Both the position numbers and the translations under genes were made by a program. From assembly GCF_001750165.1 (NCBI RefSeq), contig NZ_CP015411.1:592001-656000 (forward strand): a stretch of 64,000 nt of DNA. Reading direction: 5' to 3'. The stretch comes from Pseudoalteromonas luteoviolacea (GTDB taxonomy: Bacteria > Pseudomonadota > Gammaproteobacteria > Enterobacterales > Alteromonadaceae). The first letter of the stretch is position 1; each line of letters starts with the position of its first letter. Under the pieces are notes generated by a model, which was given only the letters and a program-made list of their open reading frames with translations, was not told the DNA's origin and did not search any database. Below are positions 27,908 to 36,534 of this stretch, in pieces.

Positions 27908-28753
27908 TTACGCTAAACGTAGCGCGATAAACTCAGCGAGTTTGTTCACCGCATGGGCAGACTCCTGAGTATTTTTAATTAAGCTAATCCCAATCTCCCC
28001 AAGTTTTGGCAGCTCTGGAGTATGTTCTTGATAGGTCAGCTCTCCAGGTACGGTATTTTTTGCCAGCACAGTGATCCCTAAGCCCTCTTTGAGTGCAGCG
28101 GTTAATCCGGTTAAATCGGCATTGCTGTAGACGATGCGAAAAGAACGCCCGCTTTGCTGTAGCGCTTCGATGGCACGGCGACGGTAAATACAGCCCTCCG
28201 GTGCAGCCACTAACGTGATGACTTCTTTTTTTGCGAGGTTTAAGTCACCGACCCAGACCAGTTGGTCACGCATAAAGATTGGGTGACTAACAGACTCAAG
28301 CTCTTCATTGAGTGCCAATACCAAGTCAAATTGATCTTGCCTTGATACTGAAAGTAAATGCTTACTTAGTCTGGACTTTACCTCTAACGCTACATCAGGG
28401 TAAAGAGAGACAAAGTCACCAATAATAGCGGGCAGAATGCGTGCGGCAAATTCACTGGGGATCCCAAGGCGTATACGTCCTGTGACACTTTCAGACGTAA
28501 ACTGCTGTAAAATAGCATCATTGTATTGCAGCATTTGTTTGGCTTGGGGCAGTAGTAGCTCGCCATATTGATTGAGCACTTGGCGCTGACCCTGCTTTTT
28601 AAACAGCTTACAGCCAAGCAAGTCTTCTAAGCGGCGGATCTGTAAACTCACCGCGGGTTGCGATAAGCCCAGTAGTTCGCCTGCTTTGGCAAAACCTCCG
28701 ACCTCTACAACCGTGACGAGTGTCCGTAGGCCATCAATTGATAAGTTCTTCAT
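27908..28753 (-). CDS. LysR-family transcriptional regulator (LrhA-like)
   Basis: DNA-binding regulator of 281 residues. The winged helix (about 1-65) includes LRTLVTVVEVGGFAKAGELL and SQPAVSLQIRRLEDLLG, then a periplasmic-binding-protein-like effector domain with GRIRLGIPSEFAARILP and GLTAALKEGLGITVLA. The sequence pattern resembles LrhA more than CysB or metabolic LysR types, but the effector is unknown. It is divergent from an unknown 190-residue gene over about 130 bp, the classic arrangement for a LysR target, so that gene is the first candidate for its regulation. Confidence 0.85.
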   Translation of the reverse strand: MKNLSIDGLRTLVTVVEVGGFAKAGELLGLSQPAVSLQIRRLEDLLGCKLFKKQGQRQVLNQYGELLLPQAKQMLQYNDAILQQFTSESVTGRIRLGIPSEFAARILPAIIGDFVSLYPDVALEVKSRLSKHLLSVSRQDQFDLVLALNEELESVSHPIFMRDQLVWVGDLNLAKKEVITLVAAPEGCIYRRRAIEALQQSGRSFRIVYSNADLTGLTAALKEGLGITVLAKNTVPGELTYQEHTPELPKLGEIGISLIKNTQESAHAVNKLAEFIALRLA

Positions 28754-28882
28754 ATTTAAAAAAGCTATTTATAAAACTCGAATACATTAATATTATTTAT
28801 CAATTGATAAATAATTACAATTTGTTGTTGCCATTCACCCCCCCTATACTTTTGCCTATCTTCATTTCACTAAGGTGGTTGT

Positions 28883-29455
28883 ATGACGTTTTCTCCAATA
28901 ATTTTTGCCAAGCATCGTCAAGGGACGGTACCTGCTGCAAATGCCTACAGAGCATTGGCCGGTCAGGTGGTATTGGATTTTAGTGGCTTTGAAACAACTC
29001 CTTTTCTTAATCAAGAGCTTGACATTAACTTAAACAAGTTAATTGCACCGGGTTTAGGCATTCAAGGGTCGTTTGCAAATGGCCATCGTTATGCAGTTTA
29101 TTACTTTAGTGAAACCGCTTATCGCTTCATTTTGGACCAAGACGCAGCACATACATTGCAAGCGCTGGTTGACCAACATGAGCAGGACTATGACATCGAA
29201 TTGATGCGCCGTGATGATTTGGCCATTGCACAACTCAGTGGTGCGGCAGCATTTGAGTCATTGTTAACCCATTTTTCGCTCACACCGGGCTTAGGTATTT
29301 CTGATCTGCAGGCTTGCTATGGCAAGCAAAGTGGCGATGTATTCATCACCACGCTATTGCAAGACGGTGTGCAGCAGCATCAACTCATCGCGCAGCCAGA
29401 GCCACTATCACTATGGCAAAAGAAGTTAAGCGATGCAGGTTTTTGCATTAACTAA
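28883..29455 (+). CDS. Unknown 190-residue cytoplasmic protein
   Basis: I do not recognise this family. It has no signal peptide or membrane helix and opens MTFSPIIFAKHRQGTVPAAN behind AAGGTGG. The composition is that of an ordinary globular alpha/beta protein with long helices around residues 80-110 (DAAHTLQALVDQHEQDYD) and 120-140. It is divergently transcribed from the LysR regulator, suggesting that it may be the regulated target. A weak hairpin (GAGCTGAT/ATCAGCTC at 29468-29484) follows before gcvT, without a clear T-run, so some read-through into the gcv genes is possible. Confidence 0.75.
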   Translation: MTFSPIIFAKHRQGTVPAANAYRALAGQVVLDFSGFETTPFLNQELDINLNKLIAPGLGIQGSFANGHRYAVYYFSETAYRFILDQDAAHTLQALVDQHEQDYDIELMRRDDLAIAQLSGAAAFESLLTHFSLTPGLGISDLQACYGKQSGDVFITTLLQDGVQQHQLIAQPEPLSLWQKKLSDAGFCIN

Positions 29456-29569
29456 TTCCGTGCATTTGAGCTGATTATCAGCTCATGATTAACCCCATCG
29501 AGACTATGTGCTCGATTATATGTGAGCAACTTAACTTGCTTACATAAACCAAAAAAGTGAAGGACAAGT

Positions 29570-30652
29570 ATGACTTCTAAAACAGTACTACATGCTAAGC
29601 ACCTAGAAGCTGGCGCTAAAATGGTTGATTTCCACGGTTGGGAAATGCCAATCAACTATGGCTCACAAATCGAAGAGCACCACGCAGTGCGTCAAGATGC
29701 AGGTATGTTCGACGTATCTCACATGACCATTGTTGATGTAAAAGGTGCTGACGCACAGGCGTTTTTACGCAAGCTAGTGGCAAACGATGTTGCTAAGCTA
29801 ACGGTTGCAGGTAAAGCGCTTTACACAGGCATGTTGAATGAGCAAGGCGGCGTAATTGACGACCTTATCATCTACTTCTTCACAGAAACAGATTATCGTT
29901 TAGTTGTTAACTCAGCAACGCGCGAAAAAGATCTTGCGCACATCGGCGCAGTCGCGGCTGATTTTGACGTGACAGTGACTGAGCGTCCAGAGTACGCGAT
30001 GATTGCCGTTCAAGGTCCAAATGCAAAAGAAAAAACAGCAACTATCTTAAACGACGAGCAGCGTGCTGCTGTTGAAGGTATGAAGCCATTCTTTGGTGCG
30101 CAAGCTGGAAAACTATTTATTGCAACAACAGGTTACACTGGCGAAGCTGGCTACGAGATTGTTGTGCATAACGACGATGCTGCTGAGCTTTGGCAGCAAC
30201 TGCTAGACGCGGGCGTGCGTCCGGCTGGCTTAGGTGCACGTGATACGCTACGTTTAGAAGCAGGCATGAACTTGTACGGCTCTGATATGGATGAAACTGT
30301 ATCTCCACTGGCTGCTAACATGGCTTGGACCATTGCTTGGGAACCAGAAGATCGTGACTTCATCGGTCGTAAAGTGGTTGAGCAACAACGTGCTGACAAG
30401 AGCACTGATAAGCTAGTTGGCTTGGTGCTTGAGAGCAAAGGCGTTTTACGCGGTGGCTCTAAAGTTATCGTAGAAGGTGGCGAAGGTGTTATCACTTCTG
30501 GTACATTCTCTCCGACTTTAGGTTTCAGCGTAGCATTGGCACGTGTACCTCGTTCAACTGGGGAAACGGCACAAGTTGAAATGCGCAAAAAGCTGGTAGA
30601 CGTTAAAGTAGTGAAGCCTTGCTTCGTACGCAACGGTCAGTCAGTGATCTAA
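29570..30652 (+). CDS. gcvT: Glycine cleavage system T protein (aminomethyltransferase)
   Basis: Tetrahydrofolate-dependent aminomethyltransferase that takes the methylene group from the H-protein-bound aminomethyl intermediate, releasing ammonia and 5,10-methylene-THF. Its 360 residues are normal. Key blocks are HGWEMPINYGSQ, AGMFDVSHM, the catalytic-region ALYTGMLNEQGGVIDDLI, ERPEYAMIAVQGPNA and TGYTGEAGYE. The upstream 114 bp contain no recognisable glycine riboswitch. gcvH follows 62 bp later. Codon use is visibly more optimised, as in the next two genes, which fits strong expression. Confidence 0.96.
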   Translation: MTSKTVLHAKHLEAGAKMVDFHGWEMPINYGSQIEEHHAVRQDAGMFDVSHMTIVDVKGADAQAFLRKLVANDVAKLTVAGKALYTGMLNEQGGVIDDLIIYFFTETDYRLVVNSATREKDLAHIGAVAADFDVTVTERPEYAMIAVQGPNAKEKTATILNDEQRAAVEGMKPFFGAQAGKLFIATTGYTGEAGYEIVVHNDDAAELWQQLLDAGVRPAGLGARDTLRLEAGMNLYGSDMDETVSPLAANMAWTIAWEPEDRDFIGRKVVEQQRADKSTDKLVGLVLESKGVLRGGSKVIVEGGEGVITSGTFSPTLGFSVALARVPRSTGETAQVEMRKKLVDVKVVKPCFVRNGQSVI

Positions 30653-30714
30653 AATCATTGTAACGAGTAGAATAATGGGCGGTTGCCCAATTAAAACGAC
30701 CAAAGGAACAAAAA

Positions 30715-31104
30715 ATGAGCAACATTCCTAGCGAGTTAAAATACGCATCTTCACACGAATGGGTTCGCGCTGAAGGCGACGGTGTATTCACTGTAGGTAT
30801 TACTGAGCATGCACAAGAACTTCTAGGCGACATGGTATTTGTTGACCTACCTGACGTGGATGACGAAGTAGATGCTGGCGAAGATTGTGCAGTTGCTGAG
30901 TCTGTAAAAGCGGCTTCTGATATCTACGCACCAATCACTGGTACTATCGTTGAAATCAACGAAGAGCTAGAAGACTCTCCTGAGTCTGTAAACAACGACC
31001 CATACGGTGACGGTTGGTTATTCAAAGTGAAGGCGTCTGACGAGTCTGAGCTTGAAAACCTACTTGACGCTGAAGGTTATTCAAATTCAATCGACGAAGA
31101 CTAA
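30715..31104 (+). CDS. gcvH: Glycine cleavage system H protein
   Basis: Lipoyl carrier protein of the glycine cleavage system, 129 residues. The lipoylated lysine is Lys 65 in AESVKAASD, with the preceding DLPDVDDEVDAG loop and the YGDGWLFKVK C-terminal strand typical of the family. It shuttles the aminomethyl group from GcvP to GcvT and then to lipoamide dehydrogenase, which is not encoded in this window. It is highly acidic. A strong terminator follows at 31119, so gcvP, 180 bp downstream, is probably read from its own promoter or by partial read-through. Confidence 0.97.
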   Translation: MSNIPSELKYASSHEWVRAEGDGVFTVGITEHAQELLGDMVFVDLPDVDDEVDAGEDCAVAESVKAASDIYAPITGTIVEINEELEDSPESVNNDPYGDGWLFKVKASDESELENLLDAEGYSNSIDED

Positions 31105-31118
31105 TTCGTTGAATGACT

Positions 31119-31145
31119 AAAAGCCCCATTTTTTGGGGCTTTTGT
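31119..31145 (+). terminator. Rho-independent terminator between gcvH and gcvP
   Basis: AAAAGCCCC, a T-rich loop, GGGGCTTTT and a further T-rich tail. It separates gcvTH from gcvP. Confidence 0.88.
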
Positions 31146-31283
31146 TGTTAAATCAAACCGCTTTGGTTTGGTTTACTCTCAAAGCATTATTTGTGACTGC
31201 GTTACCAAGGCCTTTGTCTGGCAACATTGCTAGGCATCAATGCAGGAACACCCATTTTATTTGGATCATAGGAATCTGGACTA

Positions 31284-34181
31284 ATGTCAAACGCCAAATC
31301 TCTTGAACAGTTAGAGCAAAAGCAAGACTTTATTCGTCGCCATATCGGCCCGAATGCCGCACAAGTAAGCGAAATGCTTGCTGAGCTTGGAGTATCAAGT
31401 GTTGAAGAGCTGATCGGTCAAACGGTACCTGACTCTATTCGTTTAGAAACAGGTCTTAAGATTGGTGAAAGCCGTACAGAAGTTGAAACGCTGAGCTACC
31501 TAAAGTCAGTAGCTGGTCAAAACAAAGTATTTAAATCATACATTGGCCAAGGTTATCACCCAACACACGTACCTAATGTCATTTTACGTAATGTGTTAGA
31601 AAACCCAGGTTGGTACACAGCGTATACGCCTTACCAGCCAGAGATCGCACAGGGGCGTTTGGAGTCTCTTCTTAACTTCCAAACTCTAACTATGGATGTC
31701 ACAGGCCTAGACTTGGCAAGTGCATCTTTGCTTGATGAGTCTACCGCAGCGGCAGAGGCAATGGCCCTATCTAAGCGTGTAGCAAAAGCGAAAAAAGCAA
31801 ATACTTTCTTCATTGCAGATGACGTACACACTCAAACGATTGACGTAGTCAGCACACGTGCTGAACAGTTTGGTTTTGACGTAGTTGTCGCACCTGCAAG
31901 CGATGTGGTAAATCACGAAATCTTCGGTGCACTATTCCAGTACCCGTCAACATCAGGTGAAGTGGTTGATGTCACTGACCTAATCGCACAAGTACAAGAC
32001 AAAAAAGCGATTGCCTGTGTTGCTGCAGACATCATGAGCTTAATGCTATTAAAAGCCCCAGGTAAACTAGGCGCAGATGTGGTACTTGGTTCAGCACAGC
32101 GCTTTGGTGTACCTATGGGTTACGGTGGCCCACACGCAGCCTTCTTCGCAACACGCGACAAGTACAAGCGTTCACTACCTGGTCGTATCATTGGTGTTTC
32201 TAAAGACCGTTTAGGTAACGATGCACTGCGTATGGCGATGCAGACGCGTGAGCAGCACATCCGTCGTGAAAAAGCGAACTCAAACATTTGTACAGCGCAG
32301 GTATTGCTGGCTAACATGGCTGCATTCTACGCGGTGTACCACGGTCCTCAAGGTCTTAAAACTATTGCACAGCGCATCAACCGCTTTGCAAGCATCTTGG
32401 CGACTGGCCTTAAGTCAAAAGGCGTTGCACTGAAGCACGACACTTGGTTTGATACCATCACAGTTGTGGCTGAAGATGCAGACAAAAACGCAGTCGTTGC
32501 ACGTGCTGTTGCAAATGAAGTGAACTTTGCAATTAACCACGCAGGCGAGTACTCAATTGCACTGAATGAGACAACGACACGCGCTGACATCACAGAATTA
32601 TTTGACATCATCCTTGGCGAAGGCCACGGTCTTGATGTGGCTGCGCTTGACGCAGAGGTTGCGGCAAACGACATCACAGGTATCCCAGCAAGCTTGGTAC
32701 GTGATGACGAGATCCTAACCCATCCAAACTTTAATGAGTATCACAGCGAAACTGAAATGCTGCGTTACATCAAGCGTTTAGAGAACAAAGATTTAGCATT
32801 GAACCACTCAATGATCTCTTTGGGCTCTTGTACTATGAAGCTAAACGCGACAGCGGAGATGATCCCAGTAACCTGGCCTGAATTCGCTGAGCTTCACCCA
32901 TTCTGTCCACTTGAGCAAGCACAAGGTTATCAAACGATGATGACTGAGCTGCACGACTGGCTTGTAGATATCACAGGCTACGATGCAGTATCACTACAGC
33001 CAAACTCAGGTGCACAAGGCGAGTACGCGGGTCTTATCGCGATTCGTAAATACCATGAATCACGTGGCGACGCGCACCGTAATGTCTGTTTGATCCCAAG
33101 CTCTGCGCACGGTACTAACCCTGCGTCAGCGCAAATGGCAAGCATGAAAGTTGTGGTTGTTGGCTGTGATGACAAAGGTAACATCGACCTTGACGACTTA
33201 CGTGCGAAAGCAGAAGAAGTGTCTGAGAACCTATCTTGTATCATGGTTACTTACCCGTCTACACACGGTGTATACGAAGAGACTATCCGTGAAGTATGTG
33301 ACATCGTTCACCAGCATGGCGGTCAAGTATACATGGACGGCGCGAACATGAACGCGCAAGTAGGTGTGACAAGCCCTGGCTTCATCGGCTCTGACGTATC
33401 GCACTTAAACCTACACAAAACATTCTGTATCCCACACGGTGGTGGCGGTCCTGGTGTTGGTCCTATCGGTGTTAAATCGCACCTTGCCCCATTTATGCCT
33501 AACCACAGCGTTATCAATGTTGCGGGCACAACAGAAGGCAACGGCGCGGTATCTGCTGCACCTTACGGCTCAGCGGCGATTTTACCTATCTCATGGGCAT
33601 ACATCGCGATGATGGGCAGCGAAGGTCTTAAGCAAGCGACTGAAATTGCGATTGTTAACGCGAACTACCTAACGGCGAAACTAGCGGACCACTACCCAGT
33701 GCTATATCGCGGCCGTAACGACCGTGTTGCGCACGAGTGTATCGTTGACTTACGTCCACTTAAAGATGCATCTGGCATCACTGAAATGGATGTAGCTAAG
33801 CGTCTTATGGACTACGGTTTCCACGCACCAACGATGTCATTCCCAGTTGCAGGCACGTTAATGATTGAGCCTACTGAGTCTGAGTCTAAGGTTGAAATCG
33901 ACCGCTTTATCGAAGCGATGATTTCAATCCGTAAAGAGATTGCAAAGGTTGAGTCTGGCGAGTGGTCTGTAGAGAACAACCCACTTGTATTTGCTCCGCA
34001 CACACAAGCTGACGTATTAGGAAACGAGTGGGAGCGTGCATATGACCGTTTCTATGCTGCATTCCCTGTACCTGCTGTTGCAAAAGACAAGTTCTGGCCA
34101 ACGGTAACCCGTATCGATGACGTATACGGTGACCGTAACCTGATCTGTTCATGTCCAGCTGTTGAGACATATGCAGAGTAA
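31284..34181 (+). CDS. gcvP: Glycine dehydrogenase (decarboxylating), P protein
   Basis: PLP-dependent decarboxylase of the glycine cleavage system. At 965 residues it is the single-chain (fused alpha/beta) form usual in gammaproteobacteria. The N-terminal half contains FIRRHIGPN and GYHPTHVPNVILRN, the C-terminal half contains SLGSCTMKLN and the PLP lysine, Lys 712, in NLHKTFCIPHGGGGPG. All main blocks are present. It acts with GcvT, GcvH and lipoamide dehydrogenase to supply one-carbon units from glycine. It is followed by a strong terminator. Confidence 0.97.
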   Translation: MSNAKSLEQLEQKQDFIRRHIGPNAAQVSEMLAELGVSSVEELIGQTVPDSIRLETGLKIGESRTEVETLSYLKSVAGQNKVFKSYIGQGYHPTHVPNVILRNVLENPGWYTAYTPYQPEIAQGRLESLLNFQTLTMDVTGLDLASASLLDESTAAAEAMALSKRVAKAKKANTFFIADDVHTQTIDVVSTRAEQFGFDVVVAPASDVVNHEIFGALFQYPSTSGEVVDVTDLIAQVQDKKAIACVAADIMSLMLLKAPGKLGADVVLGSAQRFGVPMGYGGPHAAFFATRDKYKRSLPGRIIGVSKDRLGNDALRMAMQTREQHIRREKANSNICTAQVLLANMAAFYAVYHGPQGLKTIAQRINRFASILATGLKSKGVALKHDTWFDTITVVAEDADKNAVVARAVANEVNFAINHAGEYSIALNETTTRADITELFDIILGEGHGLDVAALDAEVAANDITGIPASLVRDDEILTHPNFNEYHSETEMLRYIKRLENKDLALNHSMISLGSCTMKLNATAEMIPVTWPEFAELHPFCPLEQAQGYQTMMTELHDWLVDITGYDAVSLQPNSGAQGEYAGLIAIRKYHESRGDAHRNVCLIPSSAHGTNPASAQMASMKVVVVGCDDKGNIDLDDLRAKAEEVSENLSCIMVTYPSTHGVYEETIREVCDIVHQHGGQVYMDGANMNAQVGVTSPGFIGSDVSHLNLHKTFCIPHGGGGPGVGPIGVKSHLAPFMPNHSVINVAGTTEGNGAVSAAPYGSAAILPISWAYIAMMGSEGLKQATEIAIVNANYLTAKLADHYPVLYRGRNDRVAHECIVDLRPLKDASGITEMDVAKRLMDYGFHAPTMSFPVAGTLMIEPTESESKVEIDRFIEAMISIRKEIAKVESGEWSVENNPLVFAPHTQADVLGNEWERAYDRFYAAFPVPAVAKDKFWPTVTRIDDVYGDRNLICSCPAVETYAE

Positions 34182-34229
34182 TTGATATCTGATTGTCGGG
34201 AGAAATCCTGACATGGATTTTAATTTGAA

Positions 34230-34260
34230 AACCGCCTTAAGAGATTAAGGCGGTTTTTTT
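34230..34260 (+). terminator. Rho-independent terminator of gcvP
   Basis: AACCGCCTTAA, a GAGA loop and TTAAGGCGGTT followed by T residues, about 48 bp after the stop. Confidence 0.93.
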
Positions 34261-34290
34261 GTGGGCGGGTTTTGGGGTTCTTATTTTCAC

Positions 34291-34506
34291 AATCCTGACG
34301 GAGGTTAGGATCCATTTTGCAGAGATGCTGGATTCAGGTGCAATCTTGCCCTTGTCATCCTGACGAAGGTCAGGATCCATTTTGCAGAGATGCTGGATTC
34401 AGGTGCAATCTTGCCCTTGCCATCCTGACGAACGTCAGGACTCATTTTGCGGAGATGCTGGGTTCAGCTGCAATCTCGCCTTCGTCATCCTGACGAACGT
34501 CAGGAC
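34291..34506. repeat. REP-like palindrome array 1 (four units, 65-bp period)
   Basis: Four copies of a palindrome of the form TCCTGACGAA(G/C)GTCAGGA, starting near 34293, 34358, 34423 and 34488, exactly 65 bp apart. The intervening sequence (CATTTTGCAGAGATGCTGG...CAGGTGCAATC) is also repeated. Apparent open frames in this area come from the repeat and are not genes. Confidence 0.85.
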
Positions 34507-34554
34507 CTATTTTTCTGTGCTGTTAGTTTTAATCATGCATTTGTTGGTAATAGC

Positions 34555-34900
34555 AACCTCCAACTATACATTTTGTCGCGTTGGCGACGACAACCAAGGG
34601 GCGGCTGACGCTGGCCTCTCGGGTGCGACCTTCGTCTTGGAACCCCTCGGCGCCCCGTTATCACGCTGTTTCTTCAAATAATCAATTGATGTGAACGTAA
34701 CCGCCACTCTGGCACATCCATGTGCCAGAGTGGCTTGGCTCGCATCCATGCGAGCACATTACTCATCAATTGCTTATTTTCAGGCGTGATAGAAGAGGGA
34801 GTGGGCGTTGTCTGTAGATTTTTTTGCTTTAGTTGGGATATAGATGATTCTTACCTTGATGAGATGCTCTAGGTTTCAACTGCAATCTGCCCCTCGTCAT
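34555..34900. repeat. Hairpin-rich module, copy 1 of a ~330-bp duplication
   Basis: Highly similar to 35098-35428. It contains several stem-loops: TTGTCGC/GCGAC, the 12-bp perfect CACTCTGGCACA/TGTGCCAGAGTG, and GCTCGCAT/ATGCGAGC. No plausible protein is encoded. It is bounded on both sides by the REP-like arrays. Confidence 0.7.
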
Positions 34901-35050
34901 CCTGACGAAGGTCAGGATCCATTTTGCAGAGATGCTGGGTTCAGGTGCAATCTCGCCCTCGTCATCCTGACGGAGGTCAGGATCCATTTTGCAGAGATGC
35001 TGGGTTCAGGTGCAATCTTACCCTCGTGACCCTGACGAACGTCAGGATCC
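34900..35050. repeat. REP-like palindrome array 2 (three units, 65-bp period)
   Basis: Palindrome copies near 34900, 34965 and 35030, again 65 bp apart and with the same spacer sequence as array 1. Confidence 0.82.
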
Positions 35051-35097
35051 ATGTGTGCAAGTGCAATCAGTTTAACAACAGCTTATATGTCGACAGC

Positions 35098-35446
35098 AGC
35101 CTCCAATTAAACATTTTGTCGCGTTGGCGACGACAACCAAGGGGCGGCTGACGCCGGCCTCCCCTTGGAACCCCTCGGCGCCCTAACTATCACGCTGTTT
35201 CTTCAAATAATCAATTGATGTGAACGTAACCGCCACGAAGGCTCATCCATGTGCCAGCGTGGCTTGGCTCGCATCCATGCGAGCGCATTACTCATCAATT
35301 GCTTATTTTCAGGCGTGATAGAAGGGGGAGTGGAGTAGTCTGTAGGTTTGTTTGCTTGGGTTGGGATATAGATGATTCTTACCCTAATTAGATGCTCTAG
35401 GTTTCAACTGCAATCTGCCCCTCGTCATCCTAACGAATGTCAGGAT
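35098..35446. repeat. Hairpin-rich module, copy 2, ending in one REP-like palindrome
   Basis: Second copy of the module at 34555. Most of it aligns closely, but the segment after GGCGGCTGACGC differs: here CCAAGGGG can pair with CCCCTTGG. The 12-bp hairpin of copy 1 has decayed. It ends with a single palindrome near 35428. Confidence 0.7.
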
Positions 35447-35655
35447 CCATATTTATTATAGCTATCAGTTTAAGAGCAGTTTGAGTGTTAACAGAAGCCT
35501 TTGAACAAAAGGGCTAGAATATTCTAACCCCTTCAAAACTACTCGATGCCAATTAAAATGACAAAGCCCGAAAACACATATGGTGAATATTTGAATGAGG
35601 TCATTAAGCTTAAACCACATTATTGACCAACAACGCTGACCTCATAGATTTGTGC
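35447..35655. other. Intergenic tail with one AT-centred palindrome
   Basis: No gene seen. GGGCTAGAAT-ATTCTAACCCC at about 35512-35532 is a near-perfect palindrome that might terminate the minus-strand gene at 35656, although it is over 100 bp away. Confidence 0.3.
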
Positions 35656-35910
35656 TTACCTAACTCCTTTATCAACTTGTGTGTGCAAGTCGAAGAAATT
35701 ATCAAAGTTCATTTTAGCATCCATGACTACTTTAAATACGCCAGGTCTTTCTCTTGTCAGAATCTGGCCTTTCCATTTTTTATTAAAGTATGTGTTGATT
35801 GTGCTCTTCTTCCAACCCGTAAGGCTTTCCAAAGTCGCGATTTGAAGTTCTTTACCAAGGTTGGAAGAGAATAAGTTGAATGCTTTTTTTACTTTGACAA
35901 TATCTGCCAT
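35656..35910 (-). CDS. Small protein with winged-helix-like domain
   Basis: An 84-residue protein of unknown function. Residues 8-50 (KKAFNLFSSNLGKE, then IATLESLTGWKKSTINTYFNKKW) look like a small helix-turn-helix domain of the type found at the N-terminus of larger proteins, some in defence or regulatory loci. The C-terminal part (RERPGVFKVVMDA) may be the wing and a short tail. Here the domain stands alone with no effector domain. A good AGGAGTAG ribosome site lies just before the ATG. The gene sits between repeat arrays and a GG-leader peptide gene, in an accessory region. The DNA-binding role is inferred. Confidence 0.55.
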   Translation of the reverse strand: MADIVKVKKAFNLFSSNLGKELQIATLESLTGWKKSTINTYFNKKWKGQILTRERPGVFKVVMDAKMNFDNFFDLHTQVDKGVR

Positions 35911-36113
35911 AAACTACTCCTGTAGGTTGATTTTTAAAGGAATAGCTCTACTGCAAAATGAGCTTACTAATATATAAGGGTGGTTAAAAAATAATACAAG
36001 AGTAGTTGTTTAAAATTTTTCCTAATTATTTTGGATTAAGAAAAAACAGATGGAGTTTGTAGTCAGATCGCTGCGCAGACATGGCGGCGGGGTAGATAGT
36101 TTGAGTAAATGAA

Positions 36114-36132
36114 GCATCATTTACAATGATGC
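36114..36132 (-). terminator. Terminator-like hairpin after the GG-leader peptide gene
   Basis: GCATCATT, TAC loop, AATGATGC, about 25 bp downstream of the small minus-strand gene at 36157. The T-tail is modest. Confidence 0.55.
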
Positions 36133-36156
36133 CTTTAATTTAAGGTTGAGAAATAA

Positions 36157-36258
36157 TTACCTAACCTTAACGATTGCCTGAACTTTTGGTTTTGCTGGTC
36201 TGTAAGGACCACCTCCGCTAATCTGTTTGCAGTCTTTTTGGTTTAATAGAGTTTGCAT
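36157..36258 (-). CDS. Short double-glycine leader peptide (bacteriocin/RiPP-like)
   Basis: A 33-residue ORF opening MQTLLNQKDCKQISGGGPY and ending with a basic tail rich in Pro, Lys and Val. An unusually good AGAGAGGTAAGGA ribosome site precedes the ATG, and a hairpin follows the stop, so this looks like a real transcript. The KQISGG stretch after a short polar leader matches the double-glycine leader consensus cut by C39-type exporters, which would leave a core of about 16 residues (GPYRPAKPKVQAIVKVR region). No maturase or C39 exporter lies nearby. It could be a secreted peptide, or simply a chance match in a microprotein. Confidence 0.5.
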   Translation of the reverse strand: MQTLLNQKDCKQISGGGPYRPAKPKVQAIVKVR

Positions 36259-36534
36259 TCCTTACCTCTCTTAATAGTTGAACATTTGGTTTAACTTTCA
36301 TTCATTTACTTTGAACAGCTTCAAATTATCTAAGCACTATTCTTGTGCCTACTTTATTGTAACATCGTAAAGAATATAAGCCCTAAGCATCGCAGAGTTC
36401 AGATTGATCTATTTCCTCTATCATCACCCAATATAGTCTTTAAATAACACCCCACATACTCACCCACTCACTCTGATCCCATCACCCCCCATTTAATGTA
36501 TCATCTTGGTATCAACCATTTAGCACAGCTATTC
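36259..36534. other. Intergenic region before the desaturase gene
   Basis: About 276 bp that should hold the promoters of the peptide gene (minus) and the desaturase (plus). It is pyrimidine-rich near 36440-36490. No further ORF with a ribosome site or structured element was seen. Confidence 0.3.

Noticed and set aside
29456..29569. Glycine riboswitch before gcvT
   Set aside because: The leader is too short and no tandem aptamer pattern was recognised.
30151..30633. Minus-strand frame of 160 codons inside gcvT
   Set aside because: It is a shadow of strongly codon-biased gcvT; Ser/Pro-rich composition is typical of antisense frames.
34382..34681. Open frame of 99 codons in the repeat region
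   Set aside because: It reads through REP-like units (repeated CNLA.VIL-type phrases) and ends in the hairpin module. The coding appearance is produced by the repeats.
34564..34749. Minus-strand frame in the duplicated module (YLKKQRDNGAPRGSK)
   Set aside because: The frame is not preserved between the two module copies and overlaps strong hairpins.
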